Shown piece after piece: positions 43,502 to 52,212 of a DNA stretch of 64,000 bases. The stretch is from positions 5,456,001 through 5,520,000 of the forward strand of contig OZ255631.1 in assembly GCA_965276835.1 (NCBI GenBank), read 5' to 3'. The number at the start of each line of letters is the position of its first letter. The first letter of the stretch is position 1. The notes below the pieces were generated by a model. That model was not told where the DNA came from. It was given only the letters and a program-made list of their open reading frames with translations, and ran no database searches. A program made the translations under genes and the position numbers. Source of the DNA: BOG-932 sp965276835 (GTDB taxonomy: Bacteria; Pseudomonadota; Alphaproteobacteria; BOG-932; Roseiterribacteraceae).

Positions 43502-45333
43502 GTTCTCCCGTTACGCCGCGCCGCGCCGTTACCCCACAGGAACGGCGGCTGACGCTTGCCGCCTTGATGGCGGTTCTCTTGCTCAGTTCGCTCGATCAGA
43601 CCGTGGTCGGCGTCGCCATGCCGCGGATCATCGCCGAACTGCACGGGCTCAGCCTGATCGCCTGGCTGACCACCGCCTATATGCTGACCTCGACCGTATT
43701 CGTGCCGATCTATGGCAAGCTCAGCGATCTCTATGGGCGCAAGACCATTCTGGTGTTCGGCATCTGTGTGTTTCTGTTGGGCTCCTGGTTCTGCGGAATG
43801 AGCGGGGAATTCGGCGACTTGCCGCTGATCGGCGGCGGCATGAACCAGTTGATACTGTTCCGCGCGCTGCAGGGCATCGGCGGCGCGGCCCTGTTCACCA
43901 TGACCTTCACCATTATCGCCGACCTGTTCGAACCGCGAGAGCGCGGCAAGTTCATGGGGATTTTCGCCTCCGTCTTCGGCGTCTCGCTGGTGCTTGGGCC
44001 GCTGGCCGGCGGGTTCTTCACCGACCTTGGCACCGTCCACGTCATGGGCCACGGCTTTGCCGGGTGGCGCGGCGTATTCTATGTGAATCTGCCGATCGGC
44101 TTGCTGGCGCTGTTCATGATCATCTTCAAGATGCCGGAACTGGGGCAACGGCGGCCTGGACGCGTCGATTATCTGGGCGCGATCTTCTTCATGGGCGCGG
44201 TTACGCCGTTGCTACTCGGGCTGACATGGGGCAGCAGCTATGGTTGGCTTTCGGGGCATGTGCTGGGCGCCTTTGCCGCCGCTCTGGTGTCGTTCGCGAT
44301 CTTTTTCCTGATCGAGGTGGGAAATCCCGATGCGCTGATGCCGCTGGGGCTTTTCCGCAACAAGGTCTTCTCGGTCGCCAATTCGGCCGCTTTCCTGGTC
44401 GGCATGGCCTTCATGGGCGTGATCAGCTTCCTGCCGCTCTATATGCAGGTCGTGCGCGGCGTCGGCGCGACGAAGAGCGGGCTGTCGATCCTGCCGCTGT
44501 TGGGCGGCCTGATGGCCACCAGCGTCATTTCCGGGTTCCTGGCATCCAAGACGGGGCGGTACAAGCCGTTCATCCTGGTCGGCTATGTGTTCGTCATGAT
44601 CGGGCTGGTGCTGCTGGCGCAGATCGGGCCGGACACCTCGACGCTGGATCTCGGCTGGCGAATGTTCATCATGGGTATCGGCATCGGCCCAACGCAAAGC
44701 CTGTTCAGCCTGGCGATCCAGAATGCCGTGCCGACCGAGCAGATCGCAACCGCGACCAGCACAAGCCAGTTCTTCCGCCAGATCGGCTCGACTGTCGGCG
44801 TCACGGTCTTCGGAACGATGCTGACGGGCAATCTGCTGGTCGAGCTGCCCAAGCAGTTGCCCGCGGTGCCGGGCATGACGATGAAGAAGATCGACATGGG
44901 TGAGGCGCAGTCCCAGGCGATGAACCCCAACCACACGCATGACCGGATCGCCCAGGCGTTCGACGATCAATACGCTTTGTTCGACCGCGCCTATCATGGC
45001 GATCAGGCCGCCGTCACGGCGGTTTTGGATAATCCCGCCGTGCCGGAAGGCATGAAAGCCAAACTCCGCGCCGGCGATACGGCCAATGCGGACCAGACGC
45101 TGAAGGCCATCCGGCAGTCGCTGGACCACCGCCTGCCGGACATGGTGGCGAAGGTGGAACGCGGCACCAAGGTCGCCTTTTCGAATTCGATCACCGCCAT
45201 GTTCAAGAACAGTTGGGCGATCGTGTTCTTAGGTATCGTGGTCGTGATGTTCCTGCCCGAAGTCCCATTGCGGCAGAAAGCCAAGCCGGGTGAGGCCAAC
45301 GACCACGCCGAGATCGTTATCGCGGCTGAGTAG
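43498..45333 (+). CDS. DHA2-family MFS drug efflux transporter (14-TMS, EmrB/QacA-like)
   Basis: This is a 611-residue inner-membrane proton antiporter. It has LDQTVVGVAMPRI in the first helix (the DHA2 D1 motif), GKLSDLYGRKTIL (motif A), FRALQGIGGAA (motif B) and VFGVSLVLGPLAGGFF (antiporter motif C). The 14 helices are followed by a long extra loop before the last one (about residues 455-560, rich in Asp, Gln and Ala), which is larger than in EmrB. No EmrA-type adaptor gene is adjacent. It is translationally coupled to the MarR gene. Its last 17 nt overlap the convergent YcaQ-like gene. Confidence 0.93.
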   Translation: MSSPVTPRRAVTPQERRLTLAALMAVLLLSSLDQTVVGVAMPRIIAELHGLSLIAWLTTAYMLTSTVFVPIYGKLSDLYGRKTILVFGICVFLLGSWFCGMSGEFGDLPLIGGGMNQLILFRALQGIGGAALFTMTFTIIADLFEPRERGKFMGIFASVFGVSLVLGPLAGGFFTDLGTVHVMGHGFAGWRGVFYVNLPIGLLALFMIIFKMPELGQRRPGRVDYLGAIFFMGAVTPLLLGLTWGSSYGWLSGHVLGAFAAALVSFAIFFLIEVGNPDALMPLGLFRNKVFSVANSAAFLVGMAFMGVISFLPLYMQVVRGVGATKSGLSILPLLGGLMATSVISGFLASKTGRYKPFILVGYVFVMIGLVLLAQIGPDTSTLDLGWRMFIMGIGIGPTQSLFSLAIQNAVPTEQIATATSTSQFFRQIGSTVGVTVFGTMLTGNLLVELPKQLPAVPGMTMKKIDMGEAQSQAMNPNHTHDRIAQAFDDQYALFDRAYHGDQAAVTAVLDNPAVPEGMKAKLRAGDTANADQTLKAIRQSLDHRLPDMVAKVERGTKVAFSNSITAMFKNSWAIVFLGIVVVMFLPEVPLRQKAKPGEANDHAEIVIAAE

Positions 45334-46534
45334 CTTGCGCGTGCAGCGCTTCAGCGAGATTGCCCTTCTGATCCACCGCGACCGTCTCTAACTTCAACCA
45401 CGCCGCCATCAGCCGAAGTTCGGCCGCCAGTTCGTGCGCGGTCTTGTCCGCCTTCGCGTCCGGCTCCAAATGCGCGGCGGCAACCCGCAGCACGCCGGTC
45501 TTACGCTCGGACTTGAGGTCGACGCGGGCGGCCAGCCTGTCGCCAAGCAGGAAGGGCAGAACGTAATAGCCATGCTCCCTTTTGTGCGCCGGGGTGTAGA
45601 TTTCCAGGCGATAGCGGAAATCGAACAGCCGTTCCGTCCGGTCGCGTTCCCAGACCAGCGGGTCGAAGGGGGAGACCAGGGCGCGGCCGGCGACGTGTGC
45701 CGGGATCGCCGCCTCCGGATCGAGATAGGCCTGTTGCCGCCATCCTTCGACCGTGACCGGGATCAAGCGTTTGGCTTCGACCAGTTCCGCGACGCGCGCC
45801 TTCGCGTCGGCCAGGTCGAGGCGGAAATAATCCCGCAGGTCGGATTCGGTGGCGATCCCCAATGAGCGTGCGGCGATGCCGACCAAGTGGCGCTGGGCGT
45901 CTGCCTCGCTGGGTGTCGGAATGGCCTGGATGGCTTCGGGTATGACCCGCTCGGTCAGGTCATAGATGCGCTCGAATCCGCGACGCGTCGTGGTGGTGAT
46001 GCGGCCTGCCCAGAACAGATATTCCAGCGCGATCTTGGTGTCGGTCCAGCCCCACCAACTGCTGCCTTTATGGTTGGCGCGGTCCAGGTCGCCGGCGGCT
46101 GTCGGCCCGCGCTTTTCGACCTCGGCCAGGATGCCGGCGACGAAGTCCGGCTTGTCGCGCGCCACATTGGCGATGCCGGAATAGATGCCGTCCAGCCGCT
46201 CCGCCCGTGCCATGCGCCAGCGCATAAAGGGTTGCAAGGTCAGCGGCAGAAGCGACGCTTCGTGCGCCCAATATTCGAAAAGGCTGCGCCGTCGCTTGTC
46301 CCAGGCGCCGCCTTCCAGCAGTGCCGGGTCATACGCGCCCAGCCGTGAGAAAAGCGGCATATAGTGGGCGCGGGCCAGGACATTGACCGAATCCATTTGG
46401 ATCAGGCCAAGCCTGTCGACGATTTGAGCGAGATGGGTCCGATTTTTGCGGCCGGCCCGGCGCGCCCGGTTCAGGCCCTGGGCGGCAAGAACGATGCGGA
46501 CGGCCTCGCGCCGGCTGAATGTGTTCGAAGTCAT
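45317..46534 (-). CDS. ycaQ: YcaQ-like winged-helix DNA glycosylase (AlkX/AlkZ family)
   Basis: This 405-residue protein belongs to the HTH_42 (DUF1006) family of tandem winged-helix DNA glycosylases that unhook interstrand crosslinks. The catalytic Q-x-D motif is present in GLIQMDSVNVLARAHY. Other family blocks are FEYWAHEASLLP, a KIALEYLFWAGR helix, LVSPFDPLVWERDRTERLF and the REHGYYVLPFLLGDRLAARVDLK C-terminal wing region (each given here as separate pieces). It would protect the genome from bulky alkylating agents. Location beside an efflux pump may be chance. Convergent overlap with the pump gene is 17 nt. Confidence 0.88.
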   Translation of the reverse strand: MTSNTFSRREAVRIVLAAQGLNRARRAGRKNRTHLAQIVDRLGLIQMDSVNVLARAHYMPLFSRLGAYDPALLEGGAWDKRRRSLFEYWAHEASLLPLTLQPFMRWRMARAERLDGIYSGIANVARDKPDFVAGILAEVEKRGPTAAGDLDRANHKGSSWWGWTDTKIALEYLFWAGRITTTTRRGFERIYDLTERVIPEAIQAIPTPSEADAQRHLVGIAARSLGIATESDLRDYFRLDLADAKARVAELVEAKRLIPVTVEGWRQQAYLDPEAAIPAHVAGRALVSPFDPLVWERDRTERLFDFRYRLEIYTPAHKREHGYYVLPFLLGDRLAARVDLKSERKTGVLRVAAAHLEPDAKADKTAHELAAELRLMAAWLKLETVAVDQKGNLAEALHAQATQPR

Positions 46535-46604
46535 CCAGCTTTTATAGCCGGAGCGGTGGAAGGGCGTTAGATTGTCGGCTTCCGCGCTGGAGAGTGGTCA
46601 TCGC

Positions 46605-47267
46605 ATGCTGGTTCGTAGCCGTCTCGCGTTTATGTTCATGGCGGCCGCCCTGGCCGGCTGTTCGATATTTGGCGGCAAGGAACCGCCGCCCCGCCCGACC
46701 TTCAGTCCTACCGGCCAGCCGCTGATCCCACCGCAATATCCCCAGAAATGCGAGGATGCGCTCGATATGTGGTTCGATGCGCTGGACCCTGCGCATAGCG
46801 GGAAGATGACGCGCGATGTCCTGTTGGCCGATGCGAAGGTTCAGTATCAGCGGATGGATATGCGCCACGACGGCAAGGTAACGGCGGAGGAGCTGTCGCG
46901 TTACCGCATGCAGGCGATGGGCGGGCACTATCTCAGTGTCAGCACCCCCGGGGAATATTCCAATCTCGGCCACGGCCGCAACGATGACGAAGACCGTCCC
47001 GGCGACAGGATCGACAGCGGCTATGAGGACGAGGGTCGCCATGGCAAGGACCACGATAAAACCATCGATGCCTATGCCGCGCTGACCACCGACCAGGCCG
47101 ACCCGGTGATGTCCGCCGACACCGACCTCAACGGGTCGGTGTCATGGGAGGAATTCCAGACTTCGATCATTCAGGACTTCGCCCATTTCGATAAAGACCA
47201 TGAAGGCTTCATCACCAAGTCCGAAGTGGAGACGATGTGCGGTCCCAGCGGCAAGAGCTGGTTCTAA
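46605..47267 (+). CDS. EF-hand domain lipoprotein
   Basis: This 220-residue protein has a lipoprotein signal (lipobox AALAGC, C19) and a proline-rich spacer. Calcium-binding loops follow: DMRHDGKVTAEEL, DTDLNGSVSWEEF and DKDHEGFITKSEV each match the D-x-D-x-G-x-I-x-x-E pattern closely. An earlier DPAHSGKMTRDVL looks degenerate. A Gly/Asp/His-rich stretch (about 120-150) separates the first pair from the second. It is expected to be anchored in a membrane facing the periplasm and to bind calcium. GGAGAG about 11 bases upstream supports the ATG at 46605. It overlaps the next, convergent gene by four bases. Confidence 0.82.
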   Translation: MLVRSRLAFMFMAAALAGCSIFGGKEPPPRPTFSPTGQPLIPPQYPQKCEDALDMWFDALDPAHSGKMTRDVLLADAKVQYQRMDMRHDGKVTAEELSRYRMQAMGGHYLSVSTPGEYSNLGHGRNDDEDRPGDRIDSGYEDEGRHGKDHDKTIDAYAALTTDQADPVMSADTDLNGSVSWEEFQTSIIQDFAHFDKDHEGFITKSEVETMCGPSGKSWF

Positions 47268-48445
47268 AGTCCCATCAGTTCGCCGATCGACTCCCCGAAG
47301 AACTGCCTCTTTGCATAGTCGCCGACCCCGTCGAGTTGCGTCGCGCACAGCTGAAACGCCTCCGCGCGGCCTTCCAGGTGCGGGAAATCGCTGGAGAACA
47401 CCAGCAGTTCGGGCGGTAGCTGGCTTATCGTCGGCTGAAGCGGGTCGCAGGCGGTCAGCGGCGTGAAACGCACCTGCCGGCGGATATAATCGGACGGCTT
47501 CAGAGGCAGCTTATAGTCCCCCTTGCCGATGCCGAACTGCGCGCCATAAGGTCCGACAGTTACCGAATCCAGCATAGCGATCAGGTTCGGCACCCATCCG
47601 ATCCCCAACTCCTCAACGATGACGTTCAATCGCGGATGGCGCTCCAGCACGCCGTCGATGATCAGCGCCGACAGCGCGATCTGCGGCACGACCTGGCCGT
47701 TGATCAGGTGCAGGATGGCGTAATGCGACGGCTCCCCGCCATTGAAATACCAGCCGTGCTTCACCTCGCTGCGCCCCGCGCCGATGTGAAATATGACCGC
47801 CATGCCGAGATCTTCGGCGGCGGACCACAGACGTTCGAAATCCGGATGGGTGAAGGATTTGGTGTCGCTCACCGGGTCGGCCCGCACCTGAAAGGCGCGG
47901 CTGCCCAGCGCGCGCATCCGGGTGATCTCGGCGATCGCCCAATCCACATCGGCGATATCGACCAGCGCCACCGGGATCAGCCGGTCGGTATGGCCGTGGA
48001 ACGTGCCCGCCGCCCAGGTGTTGAACGCCTGGAAGGCCCTGAGCGCCAAGTCGCGCCGGCCCTGCTTCATTGCCAGCACATAGGGGGTGGACCCCATGGT
48101 GGAATTGACCAGTTGGATATCGATGCCATGGTCGTCGCAGAATTTGACCCGCGCGTCGCCGTCATAACCCGCGGGCGGCGTGTTCAGCATCTCCTTCTGC
48201 TGCTCGGCCGTGGCTGCCAGCAATGCCTGCAGGCTGCGCTTGCCTGACGGCGCCAACAGGTCGATCAGGTTTTTCGGTCGCTGTTTGCGCGGAATCGCCT
48301 CGATCAGGTCGCCGACGACACCCTGCACCACACGCTCGACAAAGCTCTCGTCGGTCGGCGGAATTGCCTTCGCCAGCGTCGGATCGACTTGCTCCAGCCA
48401 ATCGATCGGCTCCATGAAATGGCTGTCGACATCGATAACGCGCAT
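47264..48445 (-). CDS. Amidohydrolase family protein (PF04909-type TIM barrel), copy 1
   Basis: This 393-residue metal-dependent hydrolase or decarboxylase of the amidohydrolase-2 family opens with MRVIDVDSHFMEP (metal-binding D-x-x-H). It has FHIGAG in mid-sequence and FSSDFPHLEG near the C terminus, which supplies the conserved aspartate. Related enzymes include ACMSD and gamma-resorcylate decarboxylase, and many act on ring-cleavage products of aromatics. The substrate is not known. A second family member lies at 50945-52135 on the same strand. Confidence 0.85.
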   Translation of the reverse strand: MRVIDVDSHFMEPIDWLEQVDPTLAKAIPPTDESFVERVVQGVVGDLIEAIPRKQRPKNLIDLLAPSGKRSLQALLAATAEQQKEMLNTPPAGYDGDARVKFCDDHGIDIQLVNSTMGSTPYVLAMKQGRRDLALRAFQAFNTWAAGTFHGHTDRLIPVALVDIADVDWAIAEITRMRALGSRAFQVRADPVSDTKSFTHPDFERLWSAAEDLGMAVIFHIGAGRSEVKHGWYFNGGEPSHYAILHLINGQVVPQIALSALIIDGVLERHPRLNVIVEELGIGWVPNLIAMLDSVTVGPYGAQFGIGKGDYKLPLKPSDYIRRQVRFTPLTACDPLQPTISQLPPELLVFSSDFPHLEGRAEAFQLCATQLDGVGDYAKRQFFGESIGELMGL

Positions 48446-48498
48446 GTCTGCCTCCCCTGATTTTTATGCCAGAATGATCCGTCCGGGGGGATGGGGAG

Positions 48499-48891
48499 TC
48501 AATCGAGGAAGGGATTGCGGATTGTTAGGTTCCCGATGATACGACCGTGCTGCATATCCTCGCTATAAAGCACGTCGCAGTCCGCCTCGATGGCGGCGAC
48601 GACAATCAGTGCATCGTAAAACGAAAAGCTGTGATCGCGGGCCAATATCAGGGCGGCAGAGTGCATATCGAGCGTGAGTGCCAGCGGGGTCACCAGTGCC
48701 AGCACGTCTTCAATCGCCTCTGAAATTTCAGCCCAATCCTTGCTCTGCTTGCGGTGGGAAACAGCTGCAAATTCGTTCAGAACTTGCACGCTGACTTTGC
48801 CGCCAAGGGCCAAAACCGTGCGAGCCCTATTGGCTTTTGCGCCTGTTTCCTGGGCATACAGCAGAATGTTGGTATCGAAGAATGCGCTCAC
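48499..48891 (-). CDS. PIN-domain toxin (VapC-like)
   Basis: This 130-residue PIN ribonuclease has the four acidic residues expected for metal binding: D6 (FFDTNILLYA), E40 (VLNEFAAV), D93 (FYDALIVVAA) and D112 (YSEDMQHG). Such toxins cleave tRNA or rRNA when released from the antitoxin. The start is a GTG that overlaps the antitoxin stop (GTGA), so the two are translationally coupled. It lies downstream of the antitoxin, as is usual for VapBC-type pairs. Confidence 0.88.
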   Translation of the reverse strand: MSAFFDTNILLYAQETGAKANRARTVLALGGKVSVQVLNEFAAVSHRKQSKDWAEISEAIEDVLALVTPLALTLDMHSAALILARDHSFSFYDALIVVAAIEADCDVLYSEDMQHGRIIGNLTIRNPFLD

Positions 48892-49121
48892 CGCTCATTG
48901 GCCTCGTCACGATTGAACCGGTAGCCATCGGGACGCGTCCAGTTGCGCGTGGCCATGCGCTCGAGGGCCCGGCGGCGGCGATCTTCCTGGGTTTCGACTG
49001 CGATGATGCCGGGTTCAGCGGAGACGACATTCAATTCATCGCCGGGTTTAAGGCTAAGTTCGTCTACCAACGCCTTAGGCAAACGAACCGCGAGGCTGTT
49101 GCCCCATTTTGACACCTGCAT
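48888..49121 (-). CDS. AbrB/MazE-type antitoxin
   Basis: This 77-residue antitoxin has an N-terminal swapped-hairpin DNA-binding domain (MQVSKWGNSLAVRLPKALVD, then LKPGDELNV). Its C-terminal tail is basic and aromatic (RNWTRPDGYRFNRDE) and would wrap the toxin. I chose the ATG at 49121 because GGAGG lies five bases upstream and the family starts at this point; the earlier frame from 49142 lacks support. Two nested inverted repeats immediately upstream are probably its autoregulatory operator. Confidence 0.88.
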   Translation of the reverse strand: MQVSKWGNSLAVRLPKALVDELSLKPGDELNVVSAEPGIIAVETQEDRRRRALERMATRNWTRPDGYRFNRDEANER

Positions 49122-49130
49122 CCCAGCCTC

Positions 49131-49171
49131 CATGATATCCATAAATAATTGTATATCATGAAATGGATATC
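49131..49171 (-). promoter_or_regulatory. Nested inverted repeats, toxin-antitoxin operator/promoter
   Basis: CATGATAT (49131-49138) pairs with ATATCATG (49153-49160), and GATATCCAT (49134-49142) pairs with ATGGATATC (49163-49171). The region is AT-rich and lies directly before the antitoxin start, the normal place for the antitoxin-toxin complex to bind and repress its own promoter. Confidence 0.6.
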
Positions 49172-49278
49172 TTTAGAAAAAAAACAACATAAGCGAACAG
49201 CCGAATATCGTCGACGACGTCGGATTTGCTGATAGCTTAAAGACAGATTTGCGGGTTTGAGGGGGGGGCCTGACCATC

Positions 49279-50940
49279 GTGTCGCTTGAACCATTCGACT
49301 TCATCATCGTTGGCGCCGGAACCGCCGGTTGCCTGCTTGCCAATCGGCTGAGCCGTGATCCGTCGAAACGGGTGCTGCTGCTGGAGGCCGGGCGGCGCGA
49401 CAGCTATCCTTGGATTCATATTCCGGTGGGTTATCTTTACTGCATCGGCAATCCCCGCACCGACTGGCTTTACCAGACCGAACCCGAACCGGGGCTCAAC
49501 GGGCGGTCGATCCGTTACCCGCGCGGCAAGGGGCTCGGCGGTTGTTCGTCGATCAACGGCATGATCTACATGCGCGGTCAAGCGCGTGATTATGACGGTT
49601 GGGCTCAGGCGACCGGCGACGATTCCTGGTGCTGGGACAACGCGCTGCCGGACTTCAAGGCGCATGAGGATCATTACCGACTGGACGGCAGGGCCGATCC
49701 GCCGGTCGGCGGAAACGGCCGGTTCTCGGATTTCCACGGGAGTGGCGGCGAGCTTCGGATCGAGCGGCAGCGCCTGCGCTGGGACATTCTCGACGCCTTC
49801 GCGGTCGCCGCAAACGAAGCCGGCTTCGCCTCTATTGACGACTGCAACACCGGCGACAATGAAGGCGTCGCCGCTTTCGAAGTTACGCAGAAACGCGGCT
49901 GGCGATGGAGCGCGGCGCGCGCCTTTCTGCGGCCGGCCATGCCTCGCCGGAACCTGACAGTCTGGACCGAGGCTCAGGTCGAACGGCTTCTTTTCGAGCA
50001 GATGCCGGACGGCCGGCAATGCTGCATAGGGGTAATCGTCCATCGCGGCGGCACTGCGGCGATCATAAGAGCACGGGGCGAAGTGATCCTGTCAGCGGGT
50101 GCGATCGGTTCACCCCAAATCCTCATGCTCTCCGGCATCGGGCCGGCGGCGGATCTGCGGGCTCAAGGGATAGACGTCCTGCGCGATGCGCCCGGGGTGG
50201 GCGGCAATCTTCAGGATCACTTGCAGATCCGCACCGTATTTAAGGTCGAAGGCGCTCCGACGCTCAATATGCTGGCGGGCAGCCGGCTCGGCAAAGCCAG
50301 GATCGGCCTGGAATATGCGTGGCGGCGTTCCGGCCCAATGAGCATGGCGCCCAGCCAGCTCGGCGCGTTCACCCGGTCCGATCCGGGCCGCCAACATGCC
50401 AATCTGGAATATCATGTGCAGCCGCTCAGCCTCGACGCGTTCGGCGAGGATCTGCATCGCTTTCCCGCCTTCACGGCCAGCGTCTGCAACCTGAACCCGA
50501 CCAGCCGCGGCACGGTGAAAATCCGCTCGAACCGCTTCGCCGACGCACCGGAGATCGCGCCCGGTTATCTTGCGACCGAAGAGGACCGCCGCGTCGCGGT
50601 CGACAGCCTGCGCCAGGTACGGGCAATCGTCGCTCAACCCGCCTTGGGCAAATACCGCCCGGTGGAATGGCGGCCGGGCGTTCAGTTCCGGACCGCCGCC
50701 GAACTGGCCCGGCTGGCGGGCGACATCGCCAGCACAATTTTCCACCCCGTCGGCACCGCGAAGATGGGGCCCGACGACGATCCTACGGCGGTGGTGGATT
50801 CACATCTGCGCGTGCGCGGCGTCGACGGTCTTCGGGTCGTGGACGCCAGCATCATGCCGACGATCACCAGCGGCAACACGAACGCGCCGGTCCTGATGAT
50901 CGCGGAAAAAGCCGCCCGCTGGATTGCCGGCGGCGGTTAA
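49279..50940 (+). CDS. GMC-family oxidoreductase (choline/alcohol dehydrogenase-like)
   Basis: This 553-residue flavoprotein has the FAD motif FIIVGAGTAGCLLANRLS, the GMC signature 1 PRGKGLGGCSSINGMIYMRG and signature 2 GAIGSPQILMLSGIG. The C-terminal catalytic region is DIASTIFHPVGTAKMG, with a likely active His, followed by DASIMPTITSGNTNAP. It would oxidise an alcohol to an aldehyde or acid, passing electrons to a quinone or oxygen. Start is the GTG at 49279. It is flanked by two amidohydrolase genes and almost abuts the second (stop-to-stop distance 4 nt, convergent). Confidence 0.93.
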   Translation: MSLEPFDFIIVGAGTAGCLLANRLSRDPSKRVLLLEAGRRDSYPWIHIPVGYLYCIGNPRTDWLYQTEPEPGLNGRSIRYPRGKGLGGCSSINGMIYMRGQARDYDGWAQATGDDSWCWDNALPDFKAHEDHYRLDGRADPPVGGNGRFSDFHGSGGELRIERQRLRWDILDAFAVAANEAGFASIDDCNTGDNEGVAAFEVTQKRGWRWSAARAFLRPAMPRRNLTVWTEAQVERLLFEQMPDGRQCCIGVIVHRGGTAAIIRARGEVILSAGAIGSPQILMLSGIGPAADLRAQGIDVLRDAPGVGGNLQDHLQIRTVFKVEGAPTLNMLAGSRLGKARIGLEYAWRRSGPMSMAPSQLGAFTRSDPGRQHANLEYHVQPLSLDAFGEDLHRFPAFTASVCNLNPTSRGTVKIRSNRFADAPEIAPGYLATEEDRRVAVDSLRQVRAIVAQPALGKYRPVEWRPGVQFRTAAELARLAGDIASTIFHPVGTAKMGPDDDPTAVVDSHLRVRGVDGLRVVDASIMPTITSGNTNAPVLMIAEKAARWIAGGG

Positions 50941-50944
50941 ACCT

Positions 50945-52135
50945 TCAGGTGATCGGAATGTTATAGAGCTTGGCCGCATTCCCGCTCAGGACCTTGCGTC
51001 GAACCTCCGGTGTCATGGCGGCAAGGCCTGAGGCGGCATGGCCCAGCGGGTCGGGGAACAGGCAAGTCGGGTGCGGGAAGTCGGTCTCGAACATCACCTT
51101 GTCGGCGCCTACCTGACGGATCGTGTCGGCGATGTTGCGCCGCTCGAACCAGAAGGATGACCACATATTGCGTTCGAAATACTCACTGGGCGTCAGATCG
51201 AATTTCCGGCCGGCGGCATTCTCCGCCAGCTGATACTCGATCGTTTCAAGCAGGAAGGGAATCCAGCCGACGCCGCTTTCGACCGACACGAACTTAATCG
51301 TCGGATGGCGGTCCAGGATACCCGACAGCAGGATATTAGCCATTACCCGGGCATTGCCGAAGAACAGCATGGATGATCCGATGGCGAACTGGATGTCCTG
51401 CGGCTGGCCCGGCCAGAATGAGGTGCCGTACCAGGCGATCGCCGAATCCGATGCGCCGATATGGAAATTCACCGGCATGTCGATCCCGGCGCAGGTTTCC
51501 CACAGCCGGTCCCAATGTGTGTCGGTCAGGTCGGGCGTGCCCGGCAGGTTGTGGGGGTCGGAATTGATGTTGACGCCGCGCAGGCCCATCGCCTTGCAGC
51601 GCTCGGTTTCCTTGGCCGACGCATCCACATCCCACCACGGCAGCAGCGCCATCGGGAAGATGCGGCCCTTCGAATCCGCCTGGATTTCGGCCATCGCGTC
51701 GTTGAAAATCTGGATGCTGGCGATTCGCAGTTCCTGATCCACCTTGGTGGCGTTCTGCCCGCCGAAACCCAGCACGTTGGGATAGACGATCTGGGCGAAG
51801 ATATTGGTCTCGTCCATCACCTTCAGCCGCGCCTGGGTATTGTAGGCGCCGGCATGCACATCCTCGATCTGCCAGCCGAAGAATTCCAGGGATCGCGATT
51901 TCGAGCCATCCTTGCGAATCACCGAGATCGGGCTTGCGCCGTCGGATAGCGGAATATTGTCGTCGATCACCCAGCGGCGTTTGCCGTCAACGATCTTCAC
52001 GCGCGGCACTCGGTCTTTCAGCCGCGCCGGCGCGCGCGAAGTCCACAGATCGTGCGGTTCGCTTAAGTGCGTGTCCGCATCGATGATCTTGATGCCCTTG
52101 ATCAGATCCTGCGTCGTTGTCACGCTTGCCATCAT
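50945..52135 (-). CDS. Amidohydrolase family protein (PF04909-type TIM barrel), copy 2
   Basis: This 396-residue amidohydrolase-2 family member has IIDADTHLSEPHDLW near the N terminus (metal-binding D-x-x-H), MPVNFHIGASDS in the middle and MFETDFPHPTCLFP near the end. It is a paralogue of the 47264-48445 product. Start is one of two adjacent ATGs (52135, 52132), with GGGG six bases before the first. A far longer open frame extends upstream to 52771 but overlaps the neighbouring membrane protein gene and is not coding. Hydrolase versus decarboxylase activity cannot be decided. Confidence 0.87.
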   Translation of the reverse strand: MMASVTTTQDLIKGIKIIDADTHLSEPHDLWTSRAPARLKDRVPRVKIVDGKRRWVIDDNIPLSDGASPISVIRKDGSKSRSLEFFGWQIEDVHAGAYNTQARLKVMDETNIFAQIVYPNVLGFGGQNATKVDQELRIASIQIFNDAMAEIQADSKGRIFPMALLPWWDVDASAKETERCKAMGLRGVNINSDPHNLPGTPDLTDTHWDRLWETCAGIDMPVNFHIGASDSAIAWYGTSFWPGQPQDIQFAIGSSMLFFGNARVMANILLSGILDRHPTIKFVSVESGVGWIPFLLETIEYQLAENAAGRKFDLTPSEYFERNMWSSFWFERRNIADTIRQVGADKVMFETDFPHPTCLFPDPLGHAASGLAAMTPEVRRKVLSGNAAKLYNIPIT

Positions 52136-52212
52136 GATTATCCCCTTGCCCCTAAACGTGGTCTGAGGGTAGGCGACAAGATGGCAGCGGGGCAAGGAGG
52201 TTGGTTCCGCGC

